The notes below the pieces were generated by a model, which had not been told where the DNA came from, ran no database searches, and saw only the letters and a list, made by a program, of their open reading frames with translations. Made by a program: the position numbers and the translations under genes. Below, piece after piece: positions 32,486 through 40,769 of a stretch of DNA of 42,057 nucleotides; position 1 is the stretch's first letter, and each line of letters begins with the position of its first letter. Origin of the DNA: Oscillospiraceae bacterium (GTDB taxonomy: Bacteria > Bacillota > Clostridia > UBA1381 > UBA9506); NCBI GenBank assembly GCA_015068615.1, contig SVKE01000006.1:1-42057 (forward strand), read 5' to 3'.

Positions 32486-33412
32486 TTACAAAACAGAGGC
32501 TTGCGAAAAATCACCTAAAAATTGCACCTCAGGCTCCAAGGAGACGCCGGAATGCTCATGCACCCTTTTCTGCACCTGCTTCATCAGGCGGCAGACATCC
32601 TCAGAGGTGGCGCCGCCCAAATTAATGAGAAAGCCTGCGTGCTTTTCGGAAATTTGTGCACCGCCTACCGTTAGACCCTTTAAGCCCGCTTCCTCAATGA
32701 GTGCACCGGCAAAGTGCCCCTCGGGACGCTTGAAAAAGCTGCCAGCACTGGGAAAGCTTAGGGGTTGCTTTTCCCTACGGCGTGCATTGAGCTCCTGCAT
32801 GGTTCGGCGGATGTCGGCGGGGTCGGCCGGCGTGAGCATGAGTCGTGAGCGCAGAATCACGCGGCCGGTCTTGATAAAAGCACTTTTTCTGTACGAAAAG
32901 GCATGTGCCTCACCTCGTAACGTGCCCGGCGTGCCGTCCGATTCCAGAAAGTCTGTTTCAAGCACAATCTGTTTCATTTCGCCGCCGTAAGCGCCGGCAT
33001 TCATATATACAGCGCCGCCCAGTGTGCCGGGGATGCCGCTTGCAAATTCCAGACCGGAGAGTCCGGCCTCCAGTGCGGTTGCGGCAAGCCGCGCCAGAGT
33101 CACGCCTGCCTCGGCAGTCAGCACGTTTTCCTCCCGTGTAACGCGGGAGAAGGGAGCACCCAGACGCACAACGGCACCACGCACGCCTGCATCTGATACC
33201 AAAAGATTGGAGCCGGCTCCCACCACAAAAACGGGCAGGCCGGCGTGGCGCAGGGTTTTTAAGGAAAAGTCCAGCCCCTCTGCGGTTTGCGGCAGAACCA
33301 AAAGGTCAGCCGGGCCACCGATTTGAAGAGAGGTATAATCACACATGGGTGCATGCTCAATAACCTTAATATCGGCTCTTTCGTGTAAGCGTGAAATCAG
33401 CTGCGTTTGCAT
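32486..33412 (-). CDS. murB: UDP-N-acetylenolpyruvoylglucosamine reductase
   Basis: A 308-residue FAD enzyme making UDP-N-acetylmuramate for peptidoglycan. LQIGGPADLLVLP, GAGSNLLVSDAGVRGAVV, ASGIPGTLGGAVYMNAGAYG and PSAGSFFKRPEG are the FAD and substrate motifs, including the catalytic Ser. The C-terminal glutamate lies in SLEPEVQFLG. The pattern is the type II MurB of Gram-positives. The ATG at MQTQLIS has GGAGG 5-6 nt upstream; the 28-codon extension is rejected. Confidence 0.96.
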   Translation of the reverse strand: MQTQLISRLHERADIKVIEHAPMCDYTSLQIGGPADLLVLPQTAEGLDFSLKTLRHAGLPVFVVGAGSNLLVSDAGVRGAVVRLGAPFSRVTREENVLTAEAGVTLARLAATALEAGLSGLEFASGIPGTLGGAVYMNAGAYGGEMKQIVLETDFLESDGTPGTLRGEAHAFSYRKSAFIKTGRVILRSRLMLTPADPADIRRTMQELNARRREKQPLSFPSAGSFFKRPEGHFAGALIEEAGLKGLTVGGAQISEKHAGFLINLGGATSEDVCRLMKQVQKRVHEHSGVSLEPEVQFLGDFSQASVL

Positions 33413-33440
33413 AAAAGCCTCCAAATGATAAGAATTTCTC

Positions 33441-34196
33441 TCATAACCCCGGTTTGGTATCCTCAAATTTCGCTCTGTCCAGGCCCTTGCGGTCACAGAG
33501 GTAGCTTAAAAAGCGGTCGGCCGTGAGGTTTACAATCTGCTCCATGCGAATACCGGCCTCCATGGCCAGCTCCCAGCAAAGCTCTGTGTTACCCAACTCA
33601 TACAGGCTATGTGCATCGGTTGACAGGGCAACCTTCACGTTTAGCTCTGCACAGCGTCTGGCAATTTTATAACAATTTTCAACATTTTTTTTGCGAATAC
33701 GAAAGGTATTGTTGTTCAGCTCAATGACCTTATCATACTCCTTGGCGGTCTTTAGCACCGCATCAATATCGTAGCTGTAGATGGGAGAACCGCTGTGTGC
33801 CAGCATGTCAATCAGGGGATTTTTGAGTGCCCTGATATATGTACGGGTATGATCTTCTTCAGTGCTCGCTACAAGGCTTGGAGCGTGGATGCTGGCAATG
33901 ACCCAGTCCAGCCGGCGGAGTACCCCCTCGGGGATATCCACGGTGCCCTCATAGTCAATGATATTAGCTTCGGCGCCGCGCAGCACATAGACATTGCCGA
34001 TTTTGCGGGGCACACAGCATAGGTTGGCAAAATGCCAGGGGTGGGCGCCGTCCGGGGTGGCTGGCCCATGATTTGTGATGGCCAGCAGCGAAATACCCAG
34101 CTCCTCGGCCCGCTGTACCATTTCGTTAACGGTGCTGTAGGCATGGGGGCTCACGGAGGTGTGGGTGTGTACTTCTGTTTGTATCTTACTCTTCAA
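33441..34196 (-). CDS. PHP-domain metal-dependent phosphatase-like protein (YcdX type)
   Basis: A 251-residue PHP-fold protein. Metal ligands are seen in EVHTHTSVSPHAY, AITNHGPA, ASIHAP, LAHSG and STDAHS, in the order of the YcdX/PHP hydrolases. The substrate is unknown; relatives are phosphatases. The start is a TTG overlapping the end of hprK by 11 bp with only a weak TGGA ribosome site, consistent with translational coupling. The hprK-PHP-murB order is common in Clostridia. Confidence 0.9.
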   Translation of the reverse strand: MKSKIQTEVHTHTSVSPHAYSTVNEMVQRAEELGISLLAITNHGPATPDGAHPWHFANLCCVPRKIGNVYVLRGAEANIIDYEGTVDIPEGVLRRLDWVIASIHAPSLVASTEEDHTRTYIRALKNPLIDMLAHSGSPIYSYDIDAVLKTAKEYDKVIELNNNTFRIRKKNVENCYKIARRCAELNVKVALSTDAHSLYELGNTELCWELAMEAGIRMEQIVNLTADRFLSYLCDRKGLDRAKFEDTKPGL

Positions 34197-35109
34197 TTGT
34201 TTCCAACAGCCTCCTGTTTAATTCTTCTGCCGCATTATAGCCCATTTTCCGCTGTCTGTGATTCATAGCGGCGACTTCAATAATAATGGCAAGGTTCCGT
34301 CCGGGCTTTACCGGAATGGTTAGGGAGGGAATTTGCAGCCCCATAATGTCTGTGGTAAAGTCGTCAAGGCCGAGCCTGTCATAGTGCTTGCCGGCCTGCC
34401 AGGGCTCCATATTAATGACGAGGTTAATGTTCTCCGTATCCTTTACGGCACCCATACCGAAAATGCGCTTTACATCAATTACGCCGATGCCCCGCAGCTC
34501 GATAAAGTGACGGATAATTTCAGGCGAACTGCCCACCAGCGTTTTGCGGGATACCCGCTTAATCTCCACTGCGTCATCGGCCACCAGCCGGTGACCGCGC
34601 TTGACCAGCTCGATGGCTGTTTCGCTTTTACCGACGCCGCTTTCACCCAGCAGCAAAACGCCTTCGCCGTATACCTCCACCAGCACGCCGTGCATGGTGG
34701 TAAGCGGTGCCAACCAGACGGAGAGCGACAAAATCAGGTCGCTCATAAAGCGGGAGGTACCCTCATGGGTTCTGAGCAAAGTAATGTTATGGTGCTTAGC
34801 TGCAGAGAGCAGCTCCGGGAAAATGGGCAAATCGCTTGTGACAACCAGTGCGGGAATACCCCTTTTAAAGAGCTCATCGAACCGTTTTGTGCGTTCGCTT
34901 GCCTCCATTTTTTCTAGATATGTATATTCAACCTTTCCCAAAATCTGAATGCGTCGGGGGTCAAAATAATCAAAAAAACCGGCAATTTGCAAACTGGGGC
35001 GGTTGACCTCGGCCACGGTAATGGCAATATCTTGATAGCCCTCCGGTCCGTGAAGCAGCTCAAGCCCCTGTTCTTCAATTAAGGTTCCCAGCTTGACAAA
35101 AATATTCAT
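34186..35109 (-). CDS. hprK: HPr kinase/phosphorylase
   Basis: A 307-residue bifunctional enzyme that phosphorylates HPr at its regulatory serine, driving CcpA-type catabolite control. The N-terminal domain (1-130) precedes the P-loop GESGVGKSETAIEL and LVADDAVEI. The family signature ELRGIGVIDVKRIFGMGAV and the C-terminal AMNHRQRKMGYNAAEELN are intact. AAAGGA is 10 nt before the ATG. Confidence 0.97.
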   Translation of the reverse strand: MNIFVKLGTLIEEQGLELLHGPEGYQDIAITVAEVNRPSLQIAGFFDYFDPRRIQILGKVEYTYLEKMEASERTKRFDELFKRGIPALVVTSDLPIFPELLSAAKHHNITLLRTHEGTSRFMSDLILSLSVWLAPLTTMHGVLVEVYGEGVLLLGESGVGKSETAIELVKRGHRLVADDAVEIKRVSRKTLVGSSPEIIRHFIELRGIGVIDVKRIFGMGAVKDTENINLVINMEPWQAGKHYDRLGLDDFTTDIMGLQIPSLTIPVKPGRNLAIIIEVAAMNHRQRKMGYNAAEELNRRLLETIEE

Positions 35110-35159
35110 ATACTTGTGTCATCCTTTCCGTTGCACATTTTTTCTGATGGATATCGGAA

Positions 35160-36104
35160 TCAGGAATTCCCGGTTTGCGCCGGCAGAACAAACCGCAGCG
35201 TGAAGGTTTCCCCATCCAGCGATTTCACGCCCTGCGGCAATGCCAGCTCCACGGAAACCTCACCTCTTTCGTTAATGTCATAGATAGAAAAAGGCTTTGT
35301 TTTAACAGAGGTCAGCGTATCGAGCAGGGTCTGCACCCCGGCAACCTGTATCTCCTTAATGCTGCTTTCGTCCAGCTGGTAGCCTGAGGCACCCTCATAA
35401 AAATCGGGGGTCAGTGCCACCGTTTTGGTTTTCAGAATTTCAGCACGAACCTCAATTTCCTCGGTGTCAAAGGTCAGTAGCTGACTCTTAATTTCCTTGT
35501 TGTTCGTTCCTAAAACCGTCAGCGGCATCAGTCCTGCCGTGTCAGCAGATTTACCGCTGACATCCACAATGGCGGCCACGGATTGAATGCCGTCAATAAT
35601 GGTTTTGGGGCCGCTGATGGTCACGGTCTCCGGCTCTGCTGTCAGCGCACCGACCACATAAGAATCCTTGGGGGAGCCCTTGGTCACTACCTCCACGGGC
35701 TTTTCCACCGTGACAAGTTGATCCACGTCAACCGTCAGCGAGGAAGGGCTTTTGCTTACCATCTGTAGGTTTGCATAAGGCAGCACAACATTGGTCATCA
35801 CCGTGTGCTTGCCTGTTCCTTCGATGGCGCTCACATCTGCCAGCACGGTAATATTTTCTCGATTTACCTCTATGGCATATTGGCGGGAGCCGTTAATGCG
35901 GACATCAATGGTGTGCTCGTTATCATTTAATAAAATCAAATTCTTTTCCGCCAATGTGTCTTTTTGTGTAAACACAACCGGCACGCCCTTAATGGTGCGC
36001 TCTATATCGGGGCTTTCCACCTGCACTACATACAGCCACAGCGAAACGGCAATGATGACGGAAAAAACCTTCAAGGCGGCATCGCTTTTAATTGTTTTTT
36101 TCAT
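35160..36104 (-). CDS. cdaR: YbbR-domain protein, CdaR-type regulator of diadenylate cyclase
   Basis: A 314-residue protein with one N-terminal membrane helix (about 12-30) and an extracytoplasmic region of about three to four YbbR beta repeats, such as TVDVDQLVTVEKPVEVVTKG and VTISGPKTIIDGI. CdaR binds and regulates CdaA. Its ATG overlaps the cdaA stop (ATGA), the standard pairing. The glmM gene that often follows is not here; hprK follows instead. Confidence 0.9.
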   Translation of the reverse strand: MKKTIKSDAALKVFSVIIAVSLWLYVVQVESPDIERTIKGVPVVFTQKDTLAEKNLILLNDNEHTIDVRINGSRQYAIEVNRENITVLADVSAIEGTGKHTVMTNVVLPYANLQMVSKSPSSLTVDVDQLVTVEKPVEVVTKGSPKDSYVVGALTAEPETVTISGPKTIIDGIQSVAAIVDVSGKSADTAGLMPLTVLGTNNKEIKSQLLTFDTEEIEVRAEILKTKTVALTPDFYEGASGYQLDESSIKEIQVAGVQTLLDTLTSVKTKPFSIYDINERGEVSVELALPQGVKSLDGETFTLRFVLPAQTGNS

Positions 36105-36937
36105 TGCTTTGCCCTCCCTTTAAAGAACTTAACCGGAATGCTTTTTTCCTCCAATTCGGTGACAAGCAGCTTGTTGAGCAGCTCGCTCAAAGAGGCCGCA
36201 GAGAGGTTGCGAATCATGTCGCCGTCGTGCATCACAGAAATTTTCCCCGTCTCCTCCGAAACAACAAGGGCCACGCAATCTGCCTGCTCCGTTACGCCGA
36301 GAGCCGCCCGGTGACGGGTGCCGAACTCCTTGCTCAGCCTCTTATTGGCAGAAAGCGGCAACACGGCAGAGGCCATATACAGCTTTTCGCCGCGAATAAT
36401 CACGGCGCCGTCATGCAATGGTGTATTCGGTACGAAGATGTTTTCCAAAACCTCGGAGGAAACATCCGCGTTAATCACAGTACCGCCCGTGAACAGGTCG
36501 TTTAGCTGACTTTGCTTTTCAAAGACAATGAGCGCGCCTGTTCTGCTTTTGGAGCAATTGCCGGCGGCAATGCAGACCTCGTCAATCACATCTGAGAGCT
36601 TGCGCGGCTCCTCCAGATTTAAAATGCCGCTCAGTTTGCTGCGACCCACGTGCTCTAAAGCCCTTCGCAGCTCCGGCTGAAAGACAATGAGGAGAGCCGT
36701 CACGCCGACCTGCATGGTGTTAATCAATATGTAATTGATGACGTTAAACTGTAGCCAGTCACTTACGTACATCACAACCAAAAGGATACCCAGACCCTTT
36801 AAAAGCTGCAATGCGCGGGTTTGACGAATGAACTTCACCACATGGTACACCACAAAGGCGACTAAAATTACGTCGATGAAATCCGTTAGCTGAATACTCT
36901 TGATAAAAGGGTAGACAACCGTTTCTAAATAGTTCAC
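36101..36937 (-). CDS. cdaA: Diadenylate cyclase CdaA (c-di-AMP synthase)
   Basis: A 278-residue membrane enzyme condensing two ATP into c-di-AMP. Three N-terminal membrane helices (within 1-85) lead to a DAC domain with the catalytic motifs PLHDGAVIIRG and GTRHRAALG. AAAGGAG is upstream of the ATG. It is likely in one transcript with prfA upstream and cdaR downstream. Confidence 0.97.
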   Translation of the reverse strand: MNYLETVVYPFIKSIQLTDFIDVILVAFVVYHVVKFIRQTRALQLLKGLGILLVVMYVSDWLQFNVINYILINTMQVGVTALLIVFQPELRRALEHVGRSKLSGILNLEEPRKLSDVIDEVCIAAGNCSKSRTGALIVFEKQSQLNDLFTGGTVINADVSSEVLENIFVPNTPLHDGAVIIRGEKLYMASAVLPLSANKRLSKEFGTRHRAALGVTEQADCVALVVSEETGKISVMHDGDMIRNLSAASLSELLNKLLVTELEEKSIPVKFFKGRAKQ

Positions 36938-36958
36938 AGAATCACTCCTTTGAGCAGA

Positions 36959-37096
36959 TTAATAGCGGTAGCGACGAAAGAGCGCCAAAAGCGCTTTGCA
37001 GGTTTCCTCCGTAGCGGTGATGGGCGCTAAGCCCTCATGCAGCATTTAATAAATGCCGTCAGCAATCAGCTCATCTACAGCCGTTTGGCGCATCAT
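36959..37096 (-). pseudogene. Degenerate small ORF between prfA and cdaA
   Basis: One reading frame on the minus strand gives MMRQTAVDELIADGIY, a TAA stop (37046-37048), then in the same frame MLHEGLAPITATEETCKALL ending in RRYRY and a TAA. The two halves, 16 and 28 residues, read as one natural small protein split by a nonsense codon. They could also be two micro-ORFs or chance. No family is recognised. It fills the 186-bp gap in the prfA-cdaA unit. Confidence 0.35.
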
Positions 37097-37123
37097 GTCC
37101 CGCCCCGGGTTTAGGGGCAGGCG

Positions 37124-38194
37124 CTATGCTTCGCTGCCCTTTAAGAGTTCACTTTGGTGTGTGGTGATCAGGGTGTCAATAATTTCGTCCAAATCACCGT
37201 CCAAAATACTGTCCAATCTATGCAGAGTCAGGCCCACGCGGTGGTCTGTCACCCGGCCCTGGGGATAGTTATAGGTTCTGATACGCTCGCTTCTGTCGCC
37301 GGTACCCACCTGACTTTTGCGCTCCTGCGCAATTTGTGCCTGCTGCTCGCTCTGCATCAGGTCATACAGCCGCGAACGAAGAATTTTCATAGCCTTATCC
37401 TTGTTTTTATGCTGCGATTTCTCATCCTGGCAGGAAACCACAAGGCCTGTGGGCAGATGTGTGATGCGCACGGCAGAGTCTGTGGTATTAACGCACTGGC
37501 CGCCCGGGCCGCCCGCGCGGAATACGTCAATGCGCAGGTCATTGGGGTTAATATCCACCTCGACCTCCTCCACCTCGGGCAGCACGGCAACCGTGACCGT
37601 AGAGGTGTGAATCCGTCCGCCGGACTCCGTGGTGGGGATGCGCTGCACACGGTGGACACCGCTTTCAAATTTCAAACGAGAGTAAGCGCCCTCACCGGTG
37701 ATGCCAAAGGAAATTTCCTTGTAGCCACCCATGTCTGTGGCGTTCTGGCTTAAAATCTCATAGCGCCAACGGCGCGATTCGGCATACATGGAATACATCC
37801 GGAACAAATCACCGGCAAAAAGAGCCGCCTCATCACCACCAGCGCCGCCGCGGATTTCCACAATGACGTTCTTTTCATCGTTGGGATCCTTCGGCAGGAG
37901 GAGAATTTTGAGCTCGTCGCTGAGGCCGGCAATCGCCTTCTGTCCCTCGGCGATTTCTTCTTCAAGCAAAGCGCGAAATTCCTTATCCTGCGTGTCCGGC
38001 AGGAGTGTGCGCGCTTCTTCTACAGAGTCCTTCGCCTTTTTATAGGCACGATATTTTTCCACAATGGGGGTGATGTCGGAATGCTCCTTACAAAGCTTGC
38101 GCCAGGTCTCCTGATCGGCAATCACATCAGGATCGCTGATTTTTTCCGCCAGCTGCGTAAAGCGTTCTTCTATAAATGATAGCTTTTCAAACAT
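37124..38194 (-). CDS. prfA: Peptide chain release factor 1
   Basis: A 356-residue release factor for UAA/UAG. The catalytic loop [20 protein letters not shown] carries GGQ, and the preceding stretch [18 protein letters not shown] is typical of the RF1/RF2 core. A length near 356 and the absence of a programmed frameshift fit RF1 rather than RF2. AAAGGAG is 6 nt before the ATG. The promoter lies inside the intergenic region shared with mnmA. Confidence 0.97.
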   Translation of the reverse strand: MFEKLSFIEERFTQLAEKISDPDVIADQETWRKLCKEHSDITPIVEKYRAYKKAKDSVEEARTLLPDTQDKEFRALLEEEIAEGQKAIAGLSDELKILLLPKDPNDEKNVIVEIRGGAGGDEAALFAGDLFRMYSMYAESRRWRYEILSQNATDMGGYKEISFGITGEGAYSRLKFESGVHRVQRIPTTESGGRIHTSTVTVAVLPEVEEVEVDINPNDLRIDVFRAGGPGGQCVNTTDSAVRITHLPTGLVVSCQDEKSQHKNKDKAMKILRSRLYDLMQSEQQAQIAQERKSQVGTGDRSERIRTYNYPQGRVTDHRVGLTLHRLDSILDGDLDEIIDTLITTHQSELLKGSEA

Positions 38195-38251
38195 GGTTGA
38201 CTCCTTTTGGTAAGATCATAATCAGTTTAGTGTATGATGTCTGCAGAAAGA

Positions 38252-38299
38252 ATATAATTAGGGGGAATGCAGTTTGCACTACACTCCCCCTAATTATAT
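38252..38299 (-). promoter_or_regulatory. Large inverted repeat in the prfA leader
   Basis: Arms at 38252-38266 (ATATAATTAGGGGGA) and 38285-38299 (its exact complement) enclose 18 bases. The predicted prfA transcript begins near 38286, so most of the stem would form at the 5' end of its leader RNA, about 60 nt before the ribosome site. There is no T run, so it is unlikely to be a terminator. Confidence 0.65.
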
Positions 38300-38321
38300 C
38301 ATATTGACAAACGCTTTGCAA
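38293..38321 (-). promoter_or_regulatory. Promoter of prfA
   Basis: On the minus strand TTGCAA (38316-38321) and TATAAT (38293-38298) are spaced 17 bp. It interlocks with the opposite mnmA promoter. Confidence 0.75.
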
Positions 38322-38332
38322 GCAGATATAAT
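38304..38332 (+). promoter_or_regulatory. Promoter of mnmA-hydE
   Basis: TTGACA (38304-38309) and TATAAT (38327-38332) with a 17-bp spacer: full SigA consensus. Each of the two divergent promoters has its -35 box in the other's spacer. Confidence 0.88.
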
Positions 38333-38381
38333 GTAAAGAATCAGGAGATCTGTATATTTTGTGCGAAGGGAGAGACAGGCT

Positions 38382-39416
38382 ATGAAGGTGATGGCTGCCA
38401 TGAGCGGCGGAGTGGACAGCTCTGTGGCTGCATATTTGCTGCAAAAGGCCGGGCACACGGTTTGTGGGGCCACGCTGCACCTGACCGGGCCGGAGGGGCA
38501 GGAGGCACGCCTTGCGGCAGAAAGTCTTTCCATTCCTTTTTATGAATTTGATGAGCGGGAGGCCTTTCGCCGGCAGGTGATTGACGCCTTTGCCGAGAGC
38601 TATGAGCGGGGCGAAACGCCGAACCCCTGCATCATCTGTAACCGTTTGATTAAATTTGGCCTGCTTTTAGACAGGGCCAGAGCGTTAGGGCAGGACTGCC
38701 TTGCCACCGGGCATTATGCCAGGGTGGAGCGGGATTTAGCGTCGGGGCGATTTTTGTTGAAAAAAGCAAAGGATGAGACCAAGGATCAGACATATATGCT
38801 GTGCCTGCTGACCCAGGAGCAGCTGTCACGGGCGCTGTTCCCGCTGGGAGACCTTACCAAGAAGGAAATCCGGGAGATAGCGGCAGATATCGGGCTCAAA
38901 AGCGCCAATCATCCGGACAGTCAGGATATTTGCTTTGTGCCGGACGGAGATTATGCCGGCTTTTTGGAAGCCCGTCGCGGGGAGGCGTATCCCATCGGGC
39001 AATTTGTAGATGAGGACGGTCATGCTCTGGGTGAGCACAAGGGCATTGTACGCTATACCATAGGACAGCGCAAAGGTCTTGGCATTGCGCTGGGTCGGCC
39101 TGCTTTTGTGCTTTCTAAGGATGCCGTGGAAAACCGAGTGGTGTTAGGAGAGGAAAGTCGGCTCTTTAGCACTCGCGTCCGGGCAGAACAAGTCAATTGG
39201 ATTGCCTGTGAAAAACCGCCGGAAATGCTTCGCGTCACAGCAAAAACACGCTACAGCCATCAGGCGGCCGAGGCCGTTTTGCATGTGCCGGAGGAGGGCG
39301 TGGTTTTGGCAGAATTCAAAAAGCCCCAACGGGCGCCCGCGCCGGGTCAGGCAATGGTATTTTACGACGGCGATGTGGTGGTTGGCGGTGGTATAATAAC
39401 GAGGTTTTTAAGATGA
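38382..39416 (+). CDS. mnmA: tRNA-specific 2-thiouridylase MnmA
   Basis: A 344-residue enzyme thiolating wobble U34 of Lys, Glu and Gln tRNAs. AMSGGVDSSVAAYLL is the PP-loop, NPCIICNRLIKFG holds the first catalytic cysteine and DSQDICFVPDGDYAGFL the second. It is a little shorter than usual (about 360) because the stretch between the PP-loop strand and SIPFYEFD is reduced. The ATG at MKVMAAMS has AAGGGAG upstream. Its stop overlaps the hydE ATG. Confidence 0.96.
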   Translation: MKVMAAMSGGVDSSVAAYLLQKAGHTVCGATLHLTGPEGQEARLAAESLSIPFYEFDEREAFRRQVIDAFAESYERGETPNPCIICNRLIKFGLLLDRARALGQDCLATGHYARVERDLASGRFLLKKAKDETKDQTYMLCLLTQEQLSRALFPLGDLTKKEIREIAADIGLKSANHPDSQDICFVPDGDYAGFLEARRGEAYPIGQFVDEDGHALGEHKGIVRYTIGQRKGLGIALGRPAFVLSKDAVENRVVLGEESRLFSTRVRAEQVNWIACEKPPEMLRVTAKTRYSHQAAEAVLHVPEEGVVLAEFKKPQRAPAPGQAMVFYDGDVVVGGGIITRFLR

Positions 39417-40453
39417 AGGAATTAATTGACCGTTTAGCAGTGAACCATAGCTTGACCCGGGAAGAGCTTCATCGTCTGCTGGAGCAGCCGGAGGCTTCCC
39501 TGCGGGAGTATGCGGCCCTCCGTGCCCGCGAGCAAACGCTCCGGTGCTTTGGGAAGCGCATCTATATCCGCGGCTTGATTGAGTTTACAAATGTTTGTAA
39601 AAACGATTGTTATTATTGCGGCTTGCGTCGTAGCAACAGCCTGTGCCGACGCTATCGGCTGACGGAGACGGATATTCTCGCCTGCTGCGAGCAGGGGTAT
39701 CGCTTGGGTTTTCGCACCTTTGTGCTGCAAGGGGGAGAGGACGGCGGGTTTTCCGACGCGACCTTGTGTCGGCTGGTAGAAACAATTAAAAGCCGATTCC
39801 CCGACTGTGCGGTGACCCTTTCTGTGGGAGAGAGAAGCCGGGCGGTGTACCAAAGCTTTTTCGATGCGGGTGCAGACCGATATCTTCTGCGGCATGAAAC
39901 GGCAGACAGTGAGCATTACAGCCGTTTGCATCCCGAACCGCTCTCTGCTAAGGAGCGCAAGCGCTGCCTGTATGATTTAAAGGAAATCGGCTTTCAGGTG
40001 GGCAGTGGATTTTTGGTGGGTTCGCCCTATCAGACCATTGACCACTTGTGTAGTGATATATTATTTTTACAGGAATTTAAGCCACAGATGATTGGCATCG
40101 GGCCGTTTATACCGCATCGGGACACACCCTTTGGCAGCTTTCCGCCGGGGGATTTGGAGCTGACATTCTTTTTGGTGTCGCTGCTACGTCTGGCTCACCC
40201 AAATGCTCTGATTCCGGCTACAACAGCAGTGGGCAGCCTGGCAGAGAACGGGCGGGAGTGTGCCATTTTAGCGGGTGCCAATGTGGTGATGCCGAACTTA
40301 TCGCCGCCGGTGCATCGGGGCGATTATGCGCTATATAACAACAAGCTCTCCGACGGTGCAGAGGCTGCGGAATCTCGCGCACTGCTGGATGCGCGTCTGG
40401 CTGCCATTGGTTATGAGGTTGTGGTAGATCGCGGCGATTACATTGAACGGTAA
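39413..40453 (+). CDS. hydE: [FeFe]-hydrogenase maturase HydE (radical SAM)
   Basis: A 346-residue radical SAM protein. IEFTNVCKNDCYYCGLR holds the CX3CX2C cluster motif, and VLQGGEDGGFSD plus the C-terminal barrel region (LAGANVVMPNLSPP) match HydE, which helps build the dithiolate ligand of the H-cluster. HydF and HydG are not in the window. Translation is coupled to mnmA by an ATGA overlap. BioB and ThiH were considered, but HydE-specific context residues fit better. Confidence 0.92.
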   Translation: MKELIDRLAVNHSLTREELHRLLEQPEASLREYAALRAREQTLRCFGKRIYIRGLIEFTNVCKNDCYYCGLRRSNSLCRRYRLTETDILACCEQGYRLGFRTFVLQGGEDGGFSDATLCRLVETIKSRFPDCAVTLSVGERSRAVYQSFFDAGADRYLLRHETADSEHYSRLHPEPLSAKERKRCLYDLKEIGFQVGSGFLVGSPYQTIDHLCSDILFLQEFKPQMIGIGPFIPHRDTPFGSFPPGDLELTFFLVSLLRLAHPNALIPATTAVGSLAENGRECAILAGANVVMPNLSPPVHRGDYALYNNKLSDGAEAAESRALLDARLAAIGYEVVVDRGDYIER

Positions 40454-40454
40454 T

Positions 40455-40714
40455 GGGGCTGTAGCAAAATGCCCAGACCATGCAAAGTATAAAAGGCCTA
40501 TAATAACAGCATATTGTAATTGGAAAGAGATTACAAGAATACAATTATAAGCGGTAAAAATCGTTATATAACGATTTTTAGATTCAAATGCTTTGCACTT
40601 CGAACAAACTTCGCCTCTTGCTGTACCCCTGTACAGCTTCGGGACTCAGTTTGTCCAATCTACGCTATTTTGCGTCCATCCCCAAAGGGGCTGTAGCATT
40701 TTGTTACAGTCCCC
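40455..40714. repeat. Structured non-coding element with inverted terminal sequences
   Basis: The 303-bp gap after hydE holds no gene. It begins with GGGGCTGTAGCAAAATG (40455-40471) and ends with CATTTTGTTACAGTCCCC (40697-40714), an inverted pair with one insertion and one mismatch. GGGGCTGTAGCA is also a direct repeat (40455 and 40687). Inside are TTGTAAT/ATTACAA, a perfect 26-bp palindrome (40555-40580), GCTGTAC-CCCT-GTACAGC nested within GAACAAACT/AGTTTGTCC, and ACGC/GCGT. It could be a MITE-like insertion into a repeat-family terminator or a structured RNA. Confidence 0.5.
40555..40580. repeat. Perfect 26-bp palindrome
   Basis: Each 13-bp half is TAAAAATCGTTAT or its complement, with no spacer. 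It has no T run and no adjacent gene start, so a protein-binding site or cruciform is possible. Confidence 0.8.
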
Positions 40715-40719
40715 TTTTT
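40687..40719 (+). terminator. Intrinsic terminator (repeat-family member 5, mutated)
   Basis: GGGGCTGTAGC and GTTACAGTCCCC pair with one bulge and one G-U around ATTTT, followed by TTTTT. It is the probable end of the mnmA-hydE transcript. Confidence 0.75.
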
Positions 40720-40733
40720 GCTGTGTATGCTCT

Positions 40734-40769
40734 AAAAAATCCCCCCTGCTGATTCATCAGACAGGGGGG
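40734..40769 (-). terminator. Terminator of the accessory cassette
   Basis: On the minus strand a 12-bp stem with one bulge (CCCCCTGTCTGAT and ATCAGCAGGGGG) is followed by TTTTTT. It overlaps the last codons of the 123-residue gene. Confidence 0.82.

Noticed and set aside
34333-34917. 194-residue plus-strand ORF opposite hprK
   Set aside because: Antisense shadow of an intact HPr kinase gene with no start signal.
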